The notes beneath the pieces are model-generated. The model ran no database searches, had not been told where the DNA came from, and saw only the letters and a program-made list of their open reading frames with translations. Below are positions 8,738 to 13,155 of a stretch of DNA of 13,155 nt, piece by piece. Source of the DNA: Bacteroidales bacterium UBA6360 (GTDB lineage: Bacteria > Bacteroidota > Bacteroidia > Bacteroidales > UBA932); the NCBI GenBank assembly GCA_002440085.1, contig DJRM01000148.1:1-13155 (forward strand). The letters are read 5' to 3'. Both the position numbers and the translations under genes were made by a program. Position 1 is the stretch's first letter, and every line of letters begins with the position of its first letter.

Positions 8738-10612
8738 GCCTGAACGCGTTGAATTTCTTATTGAATCATCAATTGTCGATATGAGCTCAACGGCCTTGCT
8801 GTAGTGAGCCTGCATGGCCTCGTTCCCGGCCTGCGGCGAATAGCGGGCAAACTCACAGTCGTCGATGAGGCCGACAAATGCAGTCGCGGTCTCCTCCGGA
8901 ACCCCGCCTTCGGCGAGCCTTGAGGAGATGTTCTCCTTGTTAAGTTCGGACAGAGGCATATTGAGCTTGTCGGCGATGAATCCGAGCAGAGCCTTGTGAA
9001 GTTCCTCATAGAAAGCAGTGTAGAGATTCTTGTCAAGATATTCACCGGCCTGGGCAAGACGCTTGCGTGCCATCTTCGTCGCGCGTCTGTTCTTTGTACC
9101 AGCAACATCTGCCCTCATGGCAGACACTTTTCTGAAAGCAAGGAACACTGCTGACGCTCCCAGAACTAGCAAAGAAAGCAAAACCCAGAAAAGAATCGAA
9201 CCAACAAAGAACGCTCCTGAACTAGACAGACTTGGTTTGCCTGTGAAGATGAAGCGAATGTCGTCAGCTAGGCTTTTCACATCCTTCCTTTCGATACCAG
9301 AGCTCACAGCCACGGCTGTCGATGATTCTCCGCCCTTACCTTTAGCAACCTTTATGTGCATCGGTTCTGTTTTGAGTGTCACATACTTACCCTGATTGAC
9401 ATCGTAGTAGGAATATTCCACAGGATCGATTGTGAAGTCTCCGTGGCTCCTCGGAATAAACGGATATTCAAAAGACTTGCTTCCTGAAGTGCTTCCGGTG
9501 CTCTTGTCAGTGTTTTCCGTTGTCTTTGTGTCATAGACCTCAAAATCAGGAGGAAAATTCACCTTAGGTTCCTCCAGAAGAGCGACGTTACCACGGCCAG
9601 AAACTGTGATGATCAGAGATGCGGCATCATGGGTCTTGATGTTGTCCGAAGTCAAGCGAGCGGATATTCCAAAATTACCCACTCCGCCACCAAAGGAAGC
9701 AGGCTGGCCAGCAGGAAGAGGGTTCACTTTTACCTTCACGGCAGGAGTAGTCACTCTCTTTCTGATTTGACGGTAATCATCCTGAAAGAACTGGTCAAAG
9801 ATACTGCCTGATGAAGAATTGTTCACCCTTACATTAATGACACACACAAGTTCAGATGGGTCTATTGTTATGGTTCCCGACTTTTGAGGAATCAAAACAT
9901 ACGTGCGGAGAACCGCAGTGTTATAAATTTTGTCGTCAAGACTCTCCCGCTTGAACTCTATGTTGTCAGGAACGTACGTTTCCTGACTCCAAAATCCATT
10001 GAAAGTCGGCAGTTTGGCGTTTTCAAAACCAACCACGTTAGCCCTTTGGTAAAGCTTCAACGTTGCAGTGATAGGCTCTCCAACAACAACCTCTGAACGG
10101 CTTAGAGAAAGTCTCATGAACAAATCACCGGAAGGAATTTCTCCCGAAGTTGCCGATTGCCGATTCCCACTTCCTGACGATTGCCCGCCACCTTGACTTG
10201 AAGACTGGGAAGATGATCCTCCGTCACTTACTACCTGAATAGAAGCTTGATTCGATGATATTTTGTCACCGGAAAGCATCGCGGTGGCGACAGGAAGCTG
10301 AAATGTACCCGTTGACTTAGGAATCAATATGTAGGTGAAAGTAGTTTGGTGGGAAGATGAGCGTTTTCCGTTAATTATCTGAATGCTTGAACTTGATCCC
10401 CTCTGCGGTCCCCAAACAAGTTGGAAGTCATCTCCAACAGACCATTGGAAATCCGAAGGGCTTTTCTCCCCTTCAATTATGAAAGTGACATTGAACTGCT
10501 CGTTCACAGCAACGACATCCGGTGCTTCGACTTTGATTGAGTTCTGGGCCGCGAGCTGAAAAAAGGCCATGAGCAGAAATGCAGCTATGCTAAACAATTT
10601 CTTCATATTCAT
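7865..10612 (-). CDS. batD: BatD-BatE fusion: BatD periplasmic protein continuous with BatE-like TPR/SH3 module
   Basis: The frame encodes 915 residues, well beyond a usual BatD (roughly 550-620). Order seen: signal peptide (about 1-22); BatD-family beta-rich periplasmic region (about 24-455) interrupted by a Ser/Gln/Gly-rich linker (about 130-155); transmembrane helix (about 467-493); cytoplasmic helical region (about 495-620). A second hydrophobic segment (about 632-652) follows, beginning Met626-Lys-Ser-Gly-Lys-Lys and ending FPAQAQ, exactly like a cleavable signal peptide. Next come an Ala/Gln-rich stretch, TPR repeats (about 687-760), two membrane helices (about 794-817 and 825-845), and a C-terminal SH3-like domain (about 852-915). 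The second half is what other Bacteroidetes encode as BatE. The start could be Met1 (10612) or Met3 (10606); the batC stop is only 4 bases upstream. Bat proteins are linked to aerotolerance and envelope stress, but their molecular activity is not established. The hydrophobic segments place the BatE TPR and SH3 parts in the periplasm whether fused or cleaved. Confidence 0.93.
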   Translation of the reverse strand: MNMKKLFSIAAFLLMAFFQLAAQNSIKVEAPDVVAVNEQFNVTFIIEGEKSPSDFQWSVGDDFQLVWGPQRGSSSSIQIINGKRSSSHQTTFTYILIPKSTGTFQLPVATAMLSGDKISSNQASIQVVSDGGSSSQSSSQGGGQSSGSGNRQSATSGEIPSGDLFMRLSLSRSEVVVGEPITATLKLYQRANVVGFENAKLPTFNGFWSQETYVPDNIEFKRESLDDKIYNTAVLRTYVLIPQKSGTITIDPSELVCVINVRVNNSSSGSIFDQFFQDDYRQIRKRVTTPAVKVKVNPLPAGQPASFGGGVGNFGISARLTSDNIKTHDAASLIITVSGRGNVALLEEPKVNFPPDFEVYDTKTTENTDKSTGSTSGSKSFEYPFIPRSHGDFTIDPVEYSYYDVNQGKYVTLKTEPMHIKVAKGKGGESSTAVAVSSGIERKDVKSLADDIRFIFTGKPSLSSSGAFFVGSILFWVLLSLLVLGASAVFLAFRKVSAMRADVAGTKNRRATKMARKRLAQAGEYLDKNLYTAFYEELHKALLGFIADKLNMPLSELNKENISSRLAEGGVPEETATAFVGLIDDCEFARYSPQAGNEAMQAHYSKAVELISTIDDSIRNSTRSGMKSGKKLPTGAAVIAVAAVLMSFPAQAQEQTSASGQEQMAPQTATAQTAAPQAAAEPQKDYPQQLWLNANDAYTQGRWEDAVNGYEMIASLGLESPQLYYNLGNAWFKCDNLGKAIVNYERALRLDPSYSDARHNLEFACSRTQDRIDAVPEFVLKTWTRNLCYLLDSDAWAIIFIVFLALLCSTLLLFFLAPTTGWKRTGFISAIVCFLLGGTALGFSIHQKDDYFLRDEAIVMKPVISTKSSPEGTMDLFILHEGTKVKIIDSVGTWANIEISDGRQGWVQADDIEII

Positions 10613-10616
10613 CCTG

Positions 10617-11381
10617 TTACCAATTCTTTTCCTTTTGGCGTGATTTCAACAGAGCCGCCTTCTCTTTATTAACCTTATCCTGGGTCTCCTTCTCACGAGC
10701 CTGAACTGCTTTCAGCATCTGTTGAGCCTGCTGAGGAGAAATCCTAGCATCGCCCTCGCCCTCACCTTGCTGAGGTTTAGGCTGCTCACCTTGATTCTTA
10801 TCCTGATTCTGGTCGTTATTTTGATTCTGGTCTTGGTTTTGGTCTTGTTGATTATTATCCTGACCGCCACCATTCTGATCCTGATTCTGGTTCTGATTGT
10901 TGTTTTTGTCTTGATCGTTCTGACCGTCTCCACCGCCACCATTGTTTTTCAACATCTGTTTCGCATAGGCATAGTTCTCTTTTGCGTCCAGATCATCAGG
11001 AGCGCGAAGAATAGACTGCCTATAGGCATCCACAGCCGCTTTCCAATCCTTTTTCTGAACCGCAATGTTGCCCAAATTGTAGTAATAGTCAGCACCATTA
11101 GGTGACATCGGAGCCACATCCTTGAACTTTTCCAAAGACTTACCGGCCTCATCAAAATTATTCTCCCTATAAAGTGCTCCGGCCAGATTGTAACCGGCAG
11201 CGAAAGACGTGGAATCTTTAGCTTGAGCCTTACGGTACTCAATTTCAGCATTTTGCCAATTCCCTTTCTTAAACTGACGGTTGCCGGCACGGACTTCTTT
11301 TCGGTCGGTCTGAGCAAACGCTGCTGAACACGAAAGAACCAACAGGATAATTGACAATGAATATCTCAAAAATGTCTTCAT
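10617..11381 (-). CDS. batC: BatC, periplasmic TPR protein with Asn/Gln/Asp-rich tail
   Basis: This 254-residue protein has a Sec signal peptide (about 1-23, cleavage after AFA) and then about three TPR units (roughly 27-140), including the clear TPR pattern YYYNLGNIAVQKKDWKAAVDAY. After residue 146 it turns into a Gly/Asn/Gln/Asp-rich low-complexity tract (about 147-200). It ends in a short charged helix rich in Lys, Glu and Gln (about 212-254). TPR units bind partner proteins, so it is likely a scaffold for the Bat complex on the periplasmic side. The start overlaps the batB stop by 4 bases (ATGA) and its stop is 4 bases before batD, which indicates coupled translation in one operon. The call rests on TPR content plus position between batB and batD; sequence alone would give only 'TPR protein'. 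Confidence 0.9.
   Translation of the reverse strand: MKTFLRYSLSIILLVLSCSAAFAQTDRKEVRAGNRQFKKGNWQNAEIEYRKAQAKDSTSFAAGYNLAGALYRENNFDEAGKSLEKFKDVAPMSPNGADYYYNLGNIAVQKKDWKAAVDAYRQSILRAPDDLDAKENYAYAKQMLKNNGGGGDGQNDQDKNNNQNQNQDQNGGGQDNNQQDQNQDQNQNNDQNQDKNQGEQPKPQQGEGEGDARISPQQAQQMLKAVQAREKETQDKVNKEKAALLKSRQKEKNW
10782..10943 (-). repeat. imperfect short tandem repeat encoding the Asn/Gln/Asp tract of BatC
   Basis: The coding strand is built from reshuffled AAC/AAT, CAG/CAA and GAC/GAT codons, with near-repeats such as the plus-strand unit GATTCTGGT recurring several times. It encodes runs like NQNQDQN and DQNQDQN between the TPR domain and the C-terminal helix of BatC. Such tracts change length easily by slippage in multiples of three and commonly act as flexible linkers. 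The same composition yields an artefactual hydrophobic open frame on the plus strand. Confidence 0.7.
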
Positions 11382-12388
11382 CTCTTTTCTTCAAACAAAT
11401 GTCTGCGGGAGCGTCTTGCGCCTATGAGCATCTCAACAGTGAAGAACGCCAATGCTATTCCGAGGAAATACATGAACTGCTCGTCATATTCCTCAAAGAC
11501 CACGGAATTATATTCCTCATCCTCCATCTTCTGGATGTCGTCTATGATTGGGGCCAGACCGAACTCATCATTGCCGGCATGGATGTAAGCACCCCCACCT
11601 GCAGAAGCAACTTCTTTCAAAGTCTCTTCGTCAAGATGAGTTACCACAATGTTGCCCTCTTTGTCTTTCAAAAGGCCTCCATCCATAGGAATCGGTTGTC
11701 CGTCAACTGATCCAACGCCTATCGTGTAGACTTTGATTCCAGCTTCGGAAGCCTGTTTGGCAGCAGCCACAGCATCATCCTCATGGTTCTCGCCATCAGT
11801 GATCACGATAATGGCACGGCTATGTTCACTCTGGGCACTGAAACCTCGTACCGCGGTGTTGATAGCATCTCCAATCGCTGTCCCTTGAATCGGAACGGAC
11901 TCAGTAGAGATGGTGTTCAGAAACATCTTGGCACTCACATAATCCGAGGTAATCGGAAGTTGAACGAACGAAGTACCAGCAAACACAATCAAACCGATCC
12001 TGTCATCCTGAAGTTTGTCAGTGATGCGTGAAATTGCCAATTTAGCCCGTTCCAATCTGTTTGGAGAATAGTCCTGAGCGAGCATTGAATTGGACACGTC
12101 AAGAGCAATCATGATCTCAGCACCTTTGATCTTATGCTCTTTAAGCTTAGCCCCCATTTGAGGCCTAGACAAACCGATTACAAAGAAGAAAAACGCCAAT
12201 GAGAACAGGACAGTCCTCACCCACAATTTGTTACGTGACCACGAAGGCATGAGTTCGTTCACAAGGGCCTCGTCACCAAACTTGCGCAGGCAGCGACGCC
12301 TGTTCCACAGCCAAAGCCCCATTCCGAGAAAAAAGAACGGAATCAGGAGCAACAGCAAAAGGTAATGTGGTGCAGCGAAAATTATCAT
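11378..12388 (-). CDS. batB: BatB, membrane-anchored von Willebrand factor A protein
   Basis: The protein has 336 residues, normal for BatA/BatB. Two membrane helices near the N-terminus (about 8-29 and 54-74) are followed by a VWA domain (about 90-285) and a C-terminal helix (about 305-322). The metal-ion-dependent adhesion site is complete: DVSNS (Asp97, Ser99, Ser101), Thr170 in QGTAIGD, and Asp198 in ITDGE. It should therefore bind a divalent metal and a partner protein. In Bat loci such proteins are thought to work with a MoxR-type AAA+ ATPase encoded upstream, which is not visible here. Its ATG overlaps the batA stop (ATGA, 12385-12388), and an unusually strong Shine-Dalgarno sequence precedes it. 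Order after batA and before the TPR gene distinguishes batB from batA. Confidence 0.94.
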   Translation of the reverse strand: MIIFAAPHYLLLLLLIPFFFLGMGLWLWNRRRCLRKFGDEALVNELMPSWSRNKLWVRTVLFSLAFFFFVIGLSRPQMGAKLKEHKIKGAEIMIALDVSNSMLAQDYSPNRLERAKLAISRITDKLQDDRIGLIVFAGTSFVQLPITSDYVSAKMFLNTISTESVPIQGTAIGDAINTAVRGFSAQSEHSRAIIVITDGENHEDDAVAAAKQASEAGIKVYTIGVGSVDGQPIPMDGGLLKDKEGNIVVTHLDEETLKEVASAGGGAYIHAGNDEFGLAPIIDDIQKMEDEEYNSVVFEEYDEQFMYFLGIALAFFTVEMLIGARRSRRHLFEEKR

Positions 12389-13155
12389 GGCAACCTCCTT
12401 ATCAACAGTTTAACAAGAGCCTCCAAGAGCAAGCAGATCAAAGCGGCAAGGGCGTAGGCGCTGAACAATTCCTTATAAATAGGGAAACTGTCGATCGTTG
12501 TGCGCGCCTTCTCCATTTTGTTGATGTCTGAATATATCTCCGCGAGTTTCGTGTTGTCGGTGGCCCTGAAATACTTACCTCCTGTCATAGAAGCGATGCT
12601 GGAGAGAAGTTTCTCGTCAAGTTCAACCTTGAGATTCTGCATCTGCACGCCCCACGGAGTCATCACTGGGTATGGAGCCTCGCCATTCGCCCCGACTCCA
12701 ATTGTGTAAACCCTTATCCCATAGGTCTTGGCAATCTCGGCAGCGGTCTCAGGGGAGATTTCGCCACAGTTGTTCACACCATCGGTCAGCAGAATGATTA
12801 CCCTGCTCTTCGCATCGGAATCCTTGATTCTGGCAATAGCGGTCGCCAAACCGTTTCCAATGGCAGTACCGTCCTCAATCAAATCTGTAGAAATCTCTTT
12901 CATAAGATTGATCAGGGTGGCTCTGTCAGTCGTCAACGGGCACTGAGTGTAACTCTCTCCTGCAAACACCACAATTCCCAACCTATCCGAAGGGCGCTGG
13001 GCGATGAACTCGATAGCGATGTCCTTGGCAGCACTGATTCTGTCTGGAGTGAAATCTCTCGCAAGCATACTTGTCGAGACATCCATCGCAAGCACAATAT
13101 CAATTCCCTCCGTGTCAACCTTTTCCACCTTTGTGGACGAGCGCGGACGGGCAAT
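12385..13155 (-). CDS. batA: BatA, membrane-anchored von Willebrand factor A protein, 5' end cut by window edge
   Basis: The frame is open from the window edge (13155) to a TGA at 12385, 256 residues visible. A GTG at 13128 could be mistaken for a start, but the nine codons before it (IARPRSSTK) are in frame and read like the conserved region just ahead of the VWA domain, so the true start lies outside. About 70 N-terminal residues with the membrane anchor are missing by comparison with BatB. In the visible fragment the MIDAS is intact: DVSTS (Asp25, Ser27, Ser29), Thr97 in EDGTAIGN, and Asp125 in LLTDG. A C-terminal membrane helix spans about 231-252. It shares SMLA-D-x-P-(D/N)-R with BatB, showing that they are paralogues. 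The final codons AGG AGG double as the ribosome binding site for batB. Confidence 0.93.
   Translation of the reverse strand: MARPRSSTKVEKVDTEGIDIVLAMDVSTSMLARDFTPDRISAAKDIAIEFIAQRPSDRLGIVVFAGESYTQCPLTTDRATLINLMKEISTDLIEDGTAIGNGLATAIARIKDSDAKSRVIILLTDGVNNCGEISPETAAEIAKTYGIRVYTIGVGANGEAPYPVMTPWGVQMQNLKVELDEKLLSSIASMTGGKYFRATDNTKLAEIYSDINKMEKARTTIDSFPIYKELFSAYALAALICLLLEALVKLLIRRLP
12393..12400 (-). promoter_or_regulatory. strong Shine-Dalgarno sequence for batB
   Basis: The minus strand reads AAGGAGGT, a perfect complement to the 16S 3' tail, 4 bases before the batB ATG at 12388. It lies within the last codons of batA (ATA AGG AGG TTG CCA TGA). The other starts in this window (susD, susC, GH2, batC, batD) have none or only weak matches, as is usual for Bacteroidetes, so this site stands out and supports the batB start. 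Confidence 0.6.

Noticed and set aside
10722..11105. Plus-strand frame encoding a very hydrophobic Leu/Ile/Val-rich protein
   Set aside because: It is the reverse complement of the Asn/Gln/Asp codon repeats of batC (AAC, CAG, GAT become Val, Leu, Ile). The hydrophobicity is an artefact, not a membrane protein.
12385..13128. A 247-residue BatA beginning at GTG 13128
   Set aside because: The frame remains open upstream to the window edge with conserved-looking residues (IARPRSSTK), and a BatA starting there would lack its N-terminal membrane anchor.

Overview
The window looks like a piece of a Bacteroidota (most likely Bacteroidales) chromosome. The evidence is a SusC/SusD outer-membrane pair, a Bacteroidetes-type lipoprotein export motif on the SusD protein, a complete batB-batC-batD run with batA partly visible, AT-rich leaders mostly without Shine-Dalgarno sequences, and TAnnTTTG-type -7 promoter elements. 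Genus and species cannot be told from this sequence alone. All genes lie on the minus strand, so transcription runs from high to low coordinates.

Right half (13155 down to 7865): the Bat ('Bacteroides aerotolerance') gene cluster. batA is cut by the window edge. batB and batC follow, each start overlapping the previous stop by 4 bases (ATGA). batD follows after a 4-base gap. The batD frame does not stop where BatD should end. It runs on through a second signal-peptide-like segment into a TPR + membrane + SH3 module that is normally the separate protein BatE, giving one 915-residue BatD-BatE frame. The tight packing indicates a single polycistronic mRNA. The predicted proteins would form an inner-membrane assembly: two membrane-anchored von Willebrand A proteins with intact MIDAS motifs, two TPR modules, and a large periplasmic BatD domain. 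The genes that usually precede batA (a MoxR-type ATPase and a DUF58 protein) would lie beyond position 13155 and cannot be seen.

Left half (7756 down to 1): part of a polysaccharide-utilisation locus. A secreted GH2 LacZ-type beta-galactosidase (7756-4565) is followed by a convincing rho-independent terminator. A leader with its own candidate promoter comes next, then a SusC-type TonB-dependent transporter (4333-1208) and, 12 bases later, a SusD-type glycan-binding lipoprotein (1195 to beyond position 1). SusC and SusD would import an oligosaccharide across the outer membrane, and the GH2 enzyme would remove terminal beta-galactosyl or related residues, probably in the periplasm. The sequence does not reveal the glycan.

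Most of this is recognisable biology, and I found no wholly new system. The points most worth checking are the in-frame BatD-BatE fusion with its embedded signal peptide and nearby out-of-frame stops, the change in base composition inside that same frame, an 8-base G tract inside susC, the unusually strong Shine-Dalgarno sequence before batB, and the structured leader of susC. I saw no rRNA, tRNA, CRISPR array or insertion sequence. No gene-free stretch exceeds 300 bases; the largest gaps are 4334-4564 and 7757-7864, both described below.
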